From contig NZ_NQYC01000001.1 in NCBI RefSeq assembly GCF_003600835.1, positions 1,878,001-1,942,000 of the forward strand: a stretch of 64,000 bases of DNA, read 5' to 3'. The position numbers were made by a program, and so were the translations under genes. The stretch's first letter is position 1, and the number at the start of each line of letters is the position of its first letter. The DNA is from Bacillus sp. PK3_68. GTDB lineage: Bacteria; Bacillota; Bacilli; Bacillales; Domibacillaceae. The notes below the pieces were generated by a model. That model was not told where the DNA came from and made no database searches. It was given only the letters and a program-made list of their open reading frames with translations. Positions 1 to 8,492 of the stretch are shown here, piece by piece.

Positions 1-669
1 AAATAATAAGCGAAGGCGCTTCCTTATATTATCCAAGCCGATTCCTTTCTGTTCATGGGTCTTTACCATCGTTTCTGGGCCATTATCTATGACCGTTAGG
101 ACGACCCAGCTTCCTTCTCTTTTCAAGCGAATCAACAATGTCTTCTCCCCTGCCTTTTTTTCAAGGCCATGTTTAAAAGCATTTTCTACAAATGTTTGCA
201 GCATATAGGGCGGAAGATAAGTTGGCAAGGCTCGGTCATCAAGATCAAATTCAACACTTAACTTGTCACCAAATCTAATCTTCTGTACAGACAAATAGTG
301 ATTGGTGTATTCTAGTTCCTTTTCAAATGAGACGAGCGCATCTTTCTCGATATATTTGTAGCGCAAAAATTGAGAAAATTGCTCCATCGACTCCACTATA
401 TCTTTTGTTCGTCCTAAACGCCCGAGCGACAACATCGCATTCAAAGAGTTGAACAGAAAGTGAGGCTGAATTTGCTGGCTCAACTGCAAATATTCCATGC
501 TTTGCAGTTCCTTCTCCATACGAATCTGTTTATTCTCCAGCTGTAAATAGTCAAATTCCCTCTCAAAAAATCCAAGTAAAAGTAAAATAACAAGGCTGGC
601 AATGGGCAACCCGAGGCAAAGAAAGACGATGGAAGTGAATAGCAATGAGCTCACCTTGAAGCCCTCCAT
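1..669 (-). CDS. LytS/YesM-type sensor histidine kinase, C-terminal part (partial)
   Basis: The gene starts at 669 and runs off the left edge; 223 codons are visible. The start has an AGGAA ribosome binding site. A single membrane segment (about residues 7-30) is followed by a short coiled linker, then the phosphoacceptor motif QIQPHFLFNSLN typical of the LytS/YesM kinase family. Further on are the N box VENAFKHG and the glycine box GIGLDNIRKRL of a GHKL ATPase. The extracellular sensor expected for the full family is absent: only one membrane helix precedes the kinase core. The partner regulator, probably a LytTR or AraC-type response regulator, would lie beyond the window. The signal is unknown. 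Confidence 0.85.
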   Translation of the reverse strand, partial: MEGFKVSSLLFTSIVFLCLGLPIASLVILLLLGFFEREFDYLQLENKQIRMEKELQSMEYLQLSQQIQPHFLFNSLNAMLSLGRLGRTKDIVESMEQFSQFLRYKYIEKDALVSFEKELEYTNHYLSVQKIRFGDKLSVEFDLDDRALPTYLPPYMLQTFVENAFKHGLEKKAGEKTLLIRLKREGSWVVLTVIDNGPETMVKTHEQKGIGLDNIRKRLRLLF

Positions 670-837
670 TTTTAATTTCCTGTTTAGTAACGTTTTAATT
701 TAGTTTAACACTTTTTCTAGAGCCCCTTCTATGAATAATTTTTGAAGCCATCAGAGCTTAAGGTCGCTTCCCCTTGAAAAATTTATGGCGCTCTTACATT
801 CAAACGAACGTAGCGCAAGGGAGCTATCACAAATAAA

Positions 838-882
838 GAGCTGTTTCGAAGATCAGCATCACACTGACTTTCAAAACAGCTC
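838..882 (-). terminator. Hairpin terminator after the YfhE-like gene
   Basis: GAGCTGTTT pairs with AAACAGCTC across a short loop, and a U-rich stretch (CTTTATTTG) follows on the minus strand. It lies 9 nt downstream of the stop codon at 891. Confidence 0.6.
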
Positions 883-890
883 CACTCGTT

Positions 891-1028
891 TTACTTCTTA
901 TTTTTCTTATTTTTCTCTTTGTTTGCAGCGTCTGCACGATTAAATTCACTCTGGTACAACACCTCTTGTGTGTTGCTTAGCCCATTGCTTTTATCTGTCA
1001 TTTTCTCATGCGGTTCTTTTCTAGCCAC
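891..1028 (-). CDS. yfhE: YfhE-like small protein (45 aa)
   Basis: This short gene starts at a GTG preceded by a very strong GAGGAAGGGAGA ribosome binding site and encodes a 45-residue, highly charged protein. It carries the segment LSNTQEVLYQSEF, which I recognise as the core of the YfhE family of small Bacillus proteins, and ends in a lysine/asparagine-rich tail. The family has no established function; its small size, charge and restriction to spore formers are as seen for many minor spore or stress proteins. A hairpin terminator follows directly. The family name is from memory and was not checked by a search. Confidence 0.6.
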   Translation of the reverse strand: MARKEPHEKMTDKSNGLSNTQEVLYQSEFNRADAANKEKNKKNKK

Positions 1029-1111
1029 TGTTTATTCTCCCTTCCTCTTTTAGGTCATGTTCTATTCATTACTGTTCCCAGAGGAGAGGTGCTTTAAACG
1101 AACGGTTTGTG

Positions 1112-1435
1112 TCAGCCACGCGGCCATAAAATTACAATTACACCCGCTAGGCAAATCAAACCGCCAATCCAATCAAAGGAATCCGGCGTTTTCTTATCTA
1201 TCCACCAGCCCCATAACAGACTTAATACCACAAATATTCCACCATAGGCAGCATATACTCGACCGAAGCTAGGAAACAGTTGCCAAGTCGCAATTATTCC
1301 ATATAAAAACAGCGCTGTTCCCCCGAGAAAACCGAACCATCCTGGACGCCCTTCGCGCAGCCACTGCCATATTAAATATCCTCCCCCGATTTCAGCTACA
1401 CCTGCTAAAATAAATAAAACTATTGCTTTTATCAC
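1112..1435 (-). CDS. ynfA: YnfA family membrane protein
   Basis: This encodes a 107-residue integral membrane protein with four predicted helices, matching the length of the YnfA (UPF0060) family. Diagnostic segments include [16 protein letters not shown] near the N terminus, [12 protein letters not shown] in the middle and [11 protein letters not shown] before the last helix. YnfA proteins resemble small multidrug resistance transporters and have been linked to export of toxic cations, but the natural substrate is uncertain. The start is GTG with an AAGGAG site 9 nt upstream. It is monocistronic, separated from the neighbours by noncoding DNA. Confidence 0.9.
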   Translation of the reverse strand: MIKAIVLFILAGVAEIGGGYLIWQWLREGRPGWFGFLGGTALFLYGIIATWQLFPSFGRVYAAYGGIFVVLSLLWGWWIDKKTPDSFDWIGGLICLAGVIVILWPRG

Positions 1436-1645
1436 TTACATAACTCCTTCTCGAATAGGTATCTATAATGTTAAGTCCAGATTATTTTCCACTCGCTTGA
1501 TTCACTCCAATTTTTTCGCTTGCCCCCTTCAAACCAGCGGCTTTTTAACAGGCTACCAATTTTCTCATTAGCTTATAACAATATACTTCTATGTACAATG
1601 CTTCACTTTTTCATTCGTTACTCTTCTTTCTCTTTTATGCAAATA

Positions 1646-1689
1646 AAACAGCTTGCTTGGAGAATAGCCACTCTTCAAGCAAGCTGTTT
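1646..1689 (-). terminator. Terminator of the SulP-Usp operon
   Basis: AAACAGCTTGCTTG pairs with CAAGCAAGCTGTTT (14 bp arms) and is followed on the minus strand by a U-rich TTTATTTG. It starts 12 nt after the stop of the universal stress protein gene at 1701. Confidence 0.85.
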
Positions 1690-1700
1690 AAACAGGGAAA

Positions 1701-2120
1701 CTATTTGACGATTAATGCCGGGCAATTTACTCTTTTCATGACTTTATGACTGACGCTGCCTAACACCATCTCTTGGAATGAATTAAGCCCGCGGCTGCCA
1801 ATAATGACGAGGTCAAAGTTCTCTTTATTTGCATATTCAACAATAGCGGGTCCTGGCTCTCCATGCAAAATTTTCACTTCATACGCTATATGCTGTGATT
1901 GTAATTCTTTTTCCATCTGATGAAGCTTTTCCCGCCGGGAGAGCTCCAGCTCTTCTTTTCCTTGGGAATGAAGGATAGCGCTTTTTGATTTTGAATAGTC
2001 AGCCACATAAACAACCTCAATTTTGCAGTCTTTTACGAGGAAAGCAATTTCAGCAGCTTCCCGCGCTGCTCTCAGGGAATTCTCTGACCCATCTGCAGCT
2101 AGTAAAATCTTTTTATACAT
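1701..2120 (-). CDS. Universal stress protein UspA family
   Basis: This is a 139-residue single-domain Usp protein. It begins with ILLAADGSENS and has the ATP-binding signature of the family near the C terminus: GSRG, nine residues, then GS. It is the second gene of a two-gene operon, 21 nt after the SulP transporter stop, and is followed by a strong terminator. Pairing of SulP anion transporters with Usp proteins, either as neighbours or as fusions, is a known theme, so it may modulate the transporter in response to ATP or stress. This last point is inference. Confidence 0.9.
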   Translation of the reverse strand: MYKKILLAADGSENSLRAAREAAEIAFLVKDCKIEVVYVADYSKSKSAILHSQGKEELELSRREKLHQMEKELQSQHIAYEVKILHGEPGPAIVEYANKENFDLVIIGSRGLNSFQEMVLGSVSHKVMKRVNCPALIVK

Positions 2121-2141
2121 ATTGTCACCTCATTCGCTAAA

Positions 2142-3599
2142 TTAATGAGGCATTAATTTAGCGTTTTTGTGTACAGCTAGCTTGTCAACGATTCTTTGAC
2201 TGGACGAGTTCAATCCTTTAATCGCCACTTTATTATTTCTCTCATTGTATTTCATCATGACCTTATCAATTGCTCCAACGGCGGAGTCATCCCAAATATG
2301 AGCACCTGAAAAATCAATGACAATCTTTTTATTCTCCACCGTAAAATCAAAAATATCTACAAAGTCATCCGCAGAGGCAAAGAATAATTGGCCTTCCACT
2401 GTAAACAATGTATGCTCTTTTTCTACTTGTTTATTGATTTTTATTTTAGAGATTTTAGCTGTAAAAAAGATAGCGCTTAAGATCACTCCAGCAATTACTC
2501 CCTTAGATAAGTCATGAGTTGCAACAACAATCGCCACAGTGACGAGCATCACAACTGCATCTGTTTTCGGTGCTTTCCTTAAGTAAGAGAACGATGACCA
2601 ATCAAACGTTCCGACAGATACCATAATCATAATTCCCACAAGGACCGGCATCGGAATCTGTACAACAAGATCCCCTAATACTATAATTAGAAACATTAAA
2701 AATAATCCTGCCACTAAAGTAGATAACCGGCCGCGGCCGCCTGATTTGACATTAATAACAGACTGGCCAATCATCGCACAGCCAGCCATTCCGCCAAAGA
2801 AGCCTGTTACAATATTGGCTATTCCCTGGCCTCTCGCTTCCCGATTTTTGCTGCTTTCGGTTCCTGTCATATCATCAACAATCGAAGCAGTTAACAATGA
2901 TTCGAGCAGGCCAACGATGGCAAGAGCAATAGAATAAGGAAAGATAATAGCGAATGTTTCAAATGTGAAAGGCACATCTGGAATGAGAAACTGCGGCAGT
3001 TGTTGACTAATGTTTCCCAAGTCTCCTACTGTTCGCACATCTGCTTGTGTATAAATAGCTGCCGCCGTCAAAACGAGGATCGCGATTAATGGTGCCGGAA
3101 TGATTTTGACAAATCGAGGAACAACATACACAATAACTAAAGTAATAGCAACAAAAATATACGTTAGAGTTGAAATGCCAATGAAATTCGGCACTTGAGC
3201 CATAAAAATTAAAATAGCCAGCGCATTAACAAATCCGATCATCACGGCTCGTGGAATAAACTTCATGAGCCTCGCGATTTTAAATACACCAAATAATATC
3301 TGAATGATACCTGTCAAAATCGTGGCGGCCAGCAAATAATTAAGCCCGTATTCTCTCACGAGCGGCCCCATTAATAGCGCCATGGCCCCAGTTGCTGCTG
3401 AAATCATAGCCGGACGGCCGCCAGCAAATGAGATAACAACAGCCATCGTAAAGGAAGCATATAATCCTATCATCGGATCCACTCCAGCGATAATGGAGAA
3501 AGCAATCGCCTCTGGAATAAGCGCTAATGCCACAACGATACCGGCAAGAACATCTGCTCTTATATTAGAAAACCAATCTTTTTTTATTTTTTCTATCAT
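2142..3599 (-). CDS. SulP family inorganic anion transporter with STAS domain
   Basis: This is a 485-residue protein with a hydrophobic transport core (residues about 1-390) and a C-terminal STAS domain (about 400-485). The N-terminal segment [20 protein letters not shown] is typical of the SulP/SLC26 family. Members move sulfate, bicarbonate or other anions, usually with sodium or protons; the substrate cannot be read from the sequence. The start has a GAGGGG site. It is the first gene of an operon with a universal stress protein. At 485 residues it is shorter than most sulfate transporters and nearer the bicarbonate-type members. Confidence 0.9.
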   Translation of the reverse strand: MIEKIKKDWFSNIRADVLAGIVVALALIPEAIAFSIIAGVDPMIGLYASFTMAVVISFAGGRPAMISAATGAMALLMGPLVREYGLNYLLAATILTGIIQILFGVFKIARLMKFIPRAVMIGFVNALAILIFMAQVPNFIGISTLTYIFVAITLVIVYVVPRFVKIIPAPLIAILVLTAAAIYTQADVRTVGDLGNISQQLPQFLIPDVPFTFETFAIIFPYSIALAIVGLLESLLTASIVDDMTGTESSKNREARGQGIANIVTGFFGGMAGCAMIGQSVINVKSGGRGRLSTLVAGLFLMFLIIVLGDLVVQIPMPVLVGIMIMVSVGTFDWSSFSYLRKAPKTDAVVMLVTVAIVVATHDLSKGVIAGVILSAIFFTAKISKIKINKQVEKEHTLFTVEGQLFFASADDFVDIFDFTVENKKIVIDFSGAHIWDDSAVGAIDKVMMKYNERNNKVAIKGLNSSSQRIVDKLAVHKNAKLMPH

Positions 3600-3829
3600 C
3601 TTGTTTTACCCCTCATTTATAGTAGGATGTTTTGGCTTTTCACTCTCATGAAAGCCGGGCCGACAGGAACAAAAAACAGTCTATCATCTTTCTTCCCAAA
3701 AAGGAACCCTTTTGGTACTTTTTTTGAACACCAACCTGGTTATAGAGGAAGTAAAAATGCAGGCAAAAGTTACTTTACATACTCTCAGGTAAACAGCCTG
3801 AAACTTTTACACTAGTTAGGGGAGTCGTT

Positions 3830-4372
3830 ATGTTAATCGGATATATGAGGCCATATTATGAAGATCAAAATTGCGACAGCCAAGCACAGCTTTTAGCAGA
3901 CTGGTCATGTGAAAAAATCATTAAAGAAGAACATTCATCTGCCAAAAAGAGAAAGGCCCTTGAGCAGATGATTAAGGAACTTCATCCCGGAGATAAAATT
4001 ATCGTGGCAAAACTTTTTGCATTAGCTGACTCCACTCGCCATTTAGTTGAGCTCTTGGAGACATTGGAGATGAAGGGAGCATTTATTCAATCACTAAAAG
4101 AGGAAATTGATACTAGCCACGAAAGCGGCTACCGGTTCAGTGATATTGTTAAGCACCTTGTTGAGTTTCAAAGTGATGTGATAAGCGAAAAGACTAAAAG
4201 CGGTGTCCATGAAGCGAGGCAAAAAGGGATTGCAACCGGGAGACCGAGAAAGCCGGATGAAAATGTCAAGAAGGCTATCCGAATGTATCAAAGCAAAAAA
4301 TATAGCCTAAGTGATATAAAGGAAGAAACAGGGATTAGCAAATCCACATTATATCGATACTTGGAAAGCTAA
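3830..4372 (+). CDS. Serine recombinase homologue lacking catalytic residues, with C-terminal HTH
   Basis: This 180-residue protein has the fold order of a small resolvase/invertase: an N-terminal catalytic-like domain (about 1-130), then a helix-turn-helix (about 140-178, ending SKSTLYRYLES). In active enzymes the start reads like GYARVST with the nucleophilic serine; here it reads GYMRPYYEDQ, so tyrosine 9 replaces the serine. The later DRLGR active-site motif is replaced by FALAD (63-67), which removes both arginines. Arginines 7 and 41 remain. It should therefore bind DNA without cutting it. No inverted repeats, partner genes or mobile element flank it. A chromosomal regulator or structural role is more likely than recombination, though this is inference. 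Confidence 0.8.
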   Translation: MLIGYMRPYYEDQNCDSQAQLLADWSCEKIIKEEHSSAKKRKALEQMIKELHPGDKIIVAKLFALADSTRHLVELLETLEMKGAFIQSLKEEIDTSHESGYRFSDIVKHLVEFQSDVISEKTKSGVHEARQKGIATGRPRKPDENVKKAIRMYQSKKYSLSDIKEETGISKSTLYRYLES

Positions 4373-4390
4373 CGGCTTTCCTATCCTCAA

Positions 4391-4426
4391 AAGGGCGGCC
4401 CAAACAATAAGACGGCCGCTCTTTTC
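4391..4426. terminator. Bidirectional terminator between recombinase homologue and lysR
   Basis: GCGGCC (4395-4400) pairs with GGCCGC (4414-4419). An A-run precedes the stem and a T-run follows it, so it can serve both convergent genes. Confidence 0.75.
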
Positions 4427-4440
4427 CCCTATTCGAATGG

Positions 4441-5346
4441 TTATATCTCTACCTTTGGGATAGCATTGGCTAAATCCTCTCGTAGCAACTGGCTCAAGAT
4501 TTCAACGACCTTCGGCTGGAATGGGTCCGTTGTTGTCACTAAGGAAAATTTTCTTTTTACCGGCGCTTCTTTTACTTTTAAAATGACAAGTGAACCATCC
4601 ATTGCTTCTTTTCTGATTGCCCATTGTGACAACAATGAGATGCCCAAACCGGCTTCAACGGATTCTTTTATAATTTGTGTGCTGCCAAACTCCATTAATT
4701 GTTCAGGCGGTTGTTCAAATAGCTGAAACATTTTTTCTGTTGCTTCCCGTGTACCTGATCCCTTTTCTCGAACAATCCATGTCTCCTTCTCTAACTCGGC
4801 CAGCCTAATGGACTTTCTGCGAGCGAGTTTATGTTGAGCAGCGGCCACCACATACATTTTGTCTTCAGCGAATGGTTCAAAATTCAGCCTTTCATGCTTG
4901 AATTCTCCTTCTACAATCCCAACATCTAATTGATGCCTGGCGACTAAATGTTCAATTTCCTTTGTATTGCCAATCTTAATAGCTGGCTTAATGAGCGGAT
5001 AATACTTACTCAAATAAGCAATAATATGAGGCAGCACATATTCACCAAATGAATAACTGGCCCCTATCGATAACTCCCCGCTTGCCTTGTTCGTTAAATC
5101 GTCTACTAAACACTTCATTTTAGTATATAACCCTGTGATTTCCTTCGCGTGATGGTAAACGATCTCCCCTGCTTTATTTAAGCGGACATATTTATTTGTG
5201 CGATCTAACAGCCGCGATCCAACTGCACGCTCAAGCGCTTGGATGCACTGGCTGATCGCTGGCTGCGTCATATGCAATTCCTCTGCTGCCCGAGAAAAAT
5301 TCTTTTTTTCTGCCACTGTAATAAAAACAAGCAAAAGTTGATCCAT
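4441..5346 (-). CDS. LysR-type transcriptional regulator (YeiE/CysL-like context)
   Basis: This 301-residue protein has the canonical LysR layout: a winged helix-turn-helix at residues 1-60 (MTQPAISQCIQALERAVGS) and a periplasmic-binding-like effector domain from about 90 to 295. It is transcribed divergently from a YeiH family membrane protein, the classical arrangement of a LysR regulator and its target. In enterobacteria the regulator beside yeiH is YeiE, reported to sense sulfite; assignment to the same signal here is inference from context. The start is well supported by an AGGAG site upstream. Confidence 0.85.
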   Translation of the reverse strand: MDQLLLVFITVAEKKNFSRAAEELHMTQPAISQCIQALERAVGSRLLDRTNKYVRLNKAGEIVYHHAKEITGLYTKMKCLVDDLTNKASGELSIGASYSFGEYVLPHIIAYLSKYYPLIKPAIKIGNTKEIEHLVARHQLDVGIVEGEFKHERLNFEPFAEDKMYVVAAAQHKLARRKSIRLAELEKETWIVREKGSGTREATEKMFQLFEQPPEQLMEFGSTQIIKESVEAGLGISLLSQWAIRKEAMDGSLVILKVKEAPVKRKFSLVTTTDPFQPKVVEILSQLLREDLANAIPKVEI

Positions 5347-5381
5347 ACATATGTTTCTCCTTTCTCAGTTTATTATGCATT

Positions 5382-5425
5382 TTGCTTATTATCACTATCA
5401 TAATGATTTATTTTTCTTATAGCAA
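5382..5425. promoter_or_regulatory. Candidate LysR operator in the divergent lysR-yeiH region
   Basis: An imperfect inverted repeat (TTGCTTAT at 5382-5389 and CTTATAGCAA at 5416-5425) encloses a perfect short palindrome, ATCATAATGAT (5397-5407). It lies centrally in the 127-bp gap between the divergent starts, where LysR proteins usually bind. Assignment is by position and symmetry only. Confidence 0.35.
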
Positions 5426-5473
5426 ATCATCCTTTAAGATAAAATTACAATCTATTTTTGTGGAGGGATTGAA

Positions 5474-6517
5474 ATGGCTATGCAGAATGTTCAACTCAAA
5501 AAAAAGCTTGTCCAGCCAAAAGGCAAGACAGCTTTTCTTCTTCCATGGATCGGCGGGATCTCCTTTACGTTTCTGATTGCTTTGCTGGGATACTTATTAG
5601 CTCAGGTGCCTGGGTTTGATCATGTCGGCCAGTTAGCCTGCGCTATCATAATTGCTGTTGCGTATCGGCAATTACTCGGATATCCAGAAGTCATTCGTTC
5701 CGGTATTGCTTTCTCCTCTAAAAGACTGCTAAGACTGGCAATTATTTTATATGGATTGAAACTAAATATTAGTATGGTTCTGCATGAGGGTCTTGGGCTG
5801 CTCGTACGGGATGCGGGAGTCATCATTTTTGCTATCTTCTTAACGTTAGGAATCGCTAAATTGCTTAAAGCTGATCAAATGATTTCTCTCCTTCTCGGTG
5901 TCGGTACGGGTGTTTGCGGAGCAGCTGCTATTGCAGCGGTGGCTCCTATCGTCAAATCAGACGATGACGATACGGCCATTAGTGTCGGAATCATTGCATT
6001 GGTCGGCACAATATTTGCTATTGCCTATACCATCTTACGGCCGTTTCTTCCTTTATCAGCGGTTGACTATGGCATCTGGTCAGGCATCAGCCTGCATGAA
6101 ATTGCCCATGTAGCCTTAGCAGGAGCACCGGCCGGCCAAGAAGGGTTAGCTATGGCCTTGCTCGCCAAATTGGGGCGTGTCTTTCTACTCGTTCCGTTAT
6201 GCTTTATTGTTATGTATTTGATGAAGCGCAAATCAGCGGAGAATCACTCCGAAGCAAAAGTGGAATTCCCGTGGTCTTTAATTGGATTTCTTGTGATGAG
6301 CCTTTTTGGGAGCTATATTCTCGGCCACTCTATTCACGTTTCAGACAAGACAATGAACGGAGTAGCTAATATGACAACTTGGCTTCTGACAGCAGCTATG
6401 GTGGGTCTCGGGTTAAATGTGAATCTGCGGGACTTACGTACAAAAGCGTTCAGGCCTTTAATCGCTATGGTCCTTACCTCTATTTGCTTATCCATCCTTG
6501 CTTACTTTATCATTTAG
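5474..6517 (+). CDS. YeiH family putative sulfate/sulfite exporter
   Basis: This is a 347-residue polytopic membrane protein of the YeiH/UPF0324 family, with about ten hydrophobic segments. Characteristic stretches include RLAIILYGLKLNIS, LLGVGTGVCGAAAIAAVAPI and GISLHEIAHVALAGAP. The family is annotated as putative sulfate exporters, largely from gene context; direct transport data are limited. The ATG start has a GGAGG site 7 nt upstream. It is the divergent partner of the LysR regulator and is the last gene before a 375-bp gap. Confidence 0.85.
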   Translation: MAMQNVQLKKKLVQPKGKTAFLLPWIGGISFTFLIALLGYLLAQVPGFDHVGQLACAIIIAVAYRQLLGYPEVIRSGIAFSSKRLLRLAIILYGLKLNISMVLHEGLGLLVRDAGVIIFAIFLTLGIAKLLKADQMISLLLGVGTGVCGAAAIAAVAPIVKSDDDDTAISVGIIALVGTIFAIAYTILRPFLPLSAVDYGIWSGISLHEIAHVALAGAPAGQEGLAMALLAKLGRVFLLVPLCFIVMYLMKRKSAENHSEAKVEFPWSLIGFLVMSLFGSYILGHSIHVSDKTMNGVANMTTWLLTAAMVGLGLNVNLRDLRTKAFRPLIAMVLTSICLSILAYFII

Positions 6518-6892
6518 TGAAGCCGCTCATGTTCGTATATTCGTCATCTGTATCTTTTTTCATTCATCACATGATGCAGTTTATTCTGCTTCTTTAGCTA
6601 ACAGCTTATTCTCACTCAGAAACTTCCCTGTACGAAAAACTGACTCGCCCAGGGCAATTTCTATACTAACCCGCAGATGTTCTTCCGCTAACCCCGTCAC
6701 TAAAAAGGCTTTTATTCATATTTCTTAAAATGGATCTCTTATGCTTGCTGACTGATTGAACAATTTCATTCAAAATGCTCTGAAATGCTATATATTTTCT
6801 ATTTGTTTGGAAATTATTCGCAAATCTTGTCTATTTTCTACTGATTCTCTTCCATCGATTAGGTACAATAAAGAAAAGGAGGAAGAATAACG
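6518..6892. other. Gene-poor interval after yeiH
   Basis: No convincing gene was found here. On the minus strand 6581-6700 has an open frame of about 40 codons with a coding-like composition (VTGLAEEHLRVSIEIALGES and onward), but no ribosome binding site and an in-frame stop just upstream, so it may be a gene remnant. A TACAAT -10 element at 6864-6869 precedes the next gene. Confidence 0.4.
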
Positions 6893-7339
6893 ATGAATTA
6901 TAAAAATATTTTAATTGCAGTAGACGGTTCGGATGAAGCAGAACAAGGGCTTCGAAAAGCGATAGAAATTGCCAAGCGTAACGAGTCCTCCCTTCATATT
7001 GTACATATTGTTGATAATGGCTATTTCTCTTCAGTGGAAGCACTGGCCCATGCTTCTATTCCTGATTATAATGAAAAACAAGGGCAGGAACTTCTCGCTA
7101 GGTGCAAGCAAGCAGCAGAAGCAGCAGGCGCTCCGAAAGTTTATACAGTAATGGAAGTCGGCTCTCCAAAGTCATTGATTCCAAATCAGATTGCCGATCA
7201 GGTGGAAGCGGATTTGATTATTTGTGGAGCAACCGGCATTCACGGAGTAGAACGTCTTTTCCTCGGAAGTGTTTCTGAGCGTATTACCCGCACAGCTAAG
7301 TGTGACGTTCTTATCATTCGCAGTAACGACGTACATTAA
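6893..7339 (+). CDS. Universal stress protein UspA family
   Basis: This 148-residue Usp protein begins with MNYKNILIAVDGSDEAEQG and has the C-terminal nucleotide-binding signature GATG, nine residues, GS. It has an AAGGAGGAAG ribosome binding site, is transcribed alone, and ends at a bidirectional terminator shared with the convergent germination operon. It is only distantly similar to the Usp protein at 1.7 kb, so it is a separate paralogue and not a recent duplicate. Confidence 0.9.
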   Translation: MNYKNILIAVDGSDEAEQGLRKAIEIAKRNESSLHIVHIVDNGYFSSVEALAHASIPDYNEKQGQELLARCKQAAEAAGAPKVYTVMEVGSPKSLIPNQIADQVEADLIICGATGIHGVERLFLGSVSERITRTAKCDVLIIRSNDVH

Positions 7340-7348
7340 CACTAAATG

Positions 7349-7387
7349 AAAAATCCAGCCATACATTTTCCTGGCTGGATTTTTATT
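7349..7387. terminator. Bidirectional terminator between usp and the ger operon
   Basis: AAATCCAGCC pairs with GGCTGGATTT, with A-run and T-run flanks. It overlaps the last codons of the GerC gene on the minus strand. Confidence 0.85.
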
Positions 7388-8492
7388 TAATAACCCCGGT
7401 GCTTTTTATCGTCACTTTAGCCTCTACATCGAATTTTAGCCGCGGATAAATCCGTTGCCATTCTGCTTCAAGATCTCGGTTATGAAGCCTTGTAGCCTTA
7501 TAACGAAGACCAAATCCTAAAGGATCCACCTCATTTTCTTGCAAGAATTCCAGGAGATGAAGTGATCGCCTCTTCACTGCCTCGCTCGCGTATTTACTGT
7601 AAAGGCTTAGCTTTTCAGGCTGTACGGGATGTTGTGATTCTTCTATAATTCCATCAATATCCACAGTCATTTTTAAAACAGGTGCTTGATTGGCGGGTGT
7701 CAGTATTTTATACTTTGCCTGTACTTTGCCAACTGCAATCGTAATATGCATTTCCTTCTTTTTCACAACAATGTCTGCCCTTTCCTCCCTGCCCGATATA
7801 AGGTTGTAGTATTTCGTTTTTTCTGGGGTTAACTTTACCTTTTCCCTGCCCTCCTTGAAAACAATGGTCTCGTTCGTTCGATATTCTTGCCCCTTGTCTG
7901 TTGCTCGAATAATCGGCAAAATCGGATCAAGACCAGTCTCAAATAGCCGGCGGGCAAAGTCGTACACGTAGGTGGTTACAATATAGACGCTTTCTGTCCC
8001 TTCATCAGAGAAGATGTTGAACAAGGCGTTGGAGCCCGGTACGTCGGTAGTCGGATTTGTTTTTAAAACTTTTTCCGCTGAAGGGTCGCCGACCGCTACC
8101 CAGGCAATTCCCTGAAAATCTCTTCTTCTTAAGAAAATATCAAATGTTTGTCTGGCGTCACGTTCAAGGATGTTTTTTCCTAAGAGAATTACTTTTGCAT
8201 GCGAAAAGTCTAATTCTTTATCGGTATGTGTTTTTAACATTCGAACCCCTTCTGCCAGAGTAGCGGACTCGATAGACAAATAATCATACGTTGGTTTTGG
8301 AGCTTGCTTGAATGCTCCTGTCGGCACTACTAACTTTAAGGTAATACGATAGGGTTTCTTTTTGTCTTTTGTCCCATCTACACCAACCGCAACAACAAAC
8401 CCCCTCTTATCAATGTCTTTAAATCCACACCCTGATAAGATTGCCAGACAGGTAAGCATAGAAATAACAAGAAAAAGTGTCTTTCTGCTCAT
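7383..8492 (-). CDS. Ger(x)C family spore germination lipoprotein
   Basis: This is the C subunit of a GerA-type nutrient germination receptor: a lipoprotein of about 369 residues held in the outer face of the inner spore membrane. The signal peptide ends in the lipobox LSGC, placing the lipidated cysteine at residue 22. The start at 8492 is chosen because its ATG overlaps the stop of the B subunit gene (ATGA) and has GGAGGGCGAAGGC in front; an upstream in-frame start at 8516 has no such signal. It is the last gene of the operon. The body shows the usual opening DIDKRGFVVAVGVD of the family. Confidence 0.92.
   Translation of the reverse strand: MSRKTLFLVISMLTCLAILSGCGFKDIDKRGFVVAVGVDGTKDKKKPYRITLKLVVPTGAFKQAPKPTYDYLSIESATLAEGVRMLKTHTDKELDFSHAKVILLGKNILERDARQTFDIFLRRRDFQGIAWVAVGDPSAEKVLKTNPTTDVPGSNALFNIFSDEGTESVYIVTTYVYDFARRLFETGLDPILPIIRATDKGQEYRTNETIVFKEGREKVKLTPEKTKYYNLISGREERADIVVKKKEMHITIAVGKVQAKYKILTPANQAPVLKMTVDIDGIIEESQHPVQPEKLSLYSKYASEAVKRRSLHLLEFLQENEVDPLGFGLRYKATRLHNRDLEAEWQRIYPRLKFDVEAKVTIKSTGVIK

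Noticed and set aside
3600-3829. Possible leader hairpins upstream of the recombinase homologue
   Set aside because: Short partial repeats (CAGG...CCTG and AAAAGTT) do not form a convincing stem, and no resolution or crossover site with inverted repeats was found.
6581-6700. Coding-like 40-codon stretch on the minus strand with a GTG
   Set aside because: There is no ribosome binding site, an in-frame stop lies just upstream and no family was recognised; kept only as a possible remnant in the interval note.
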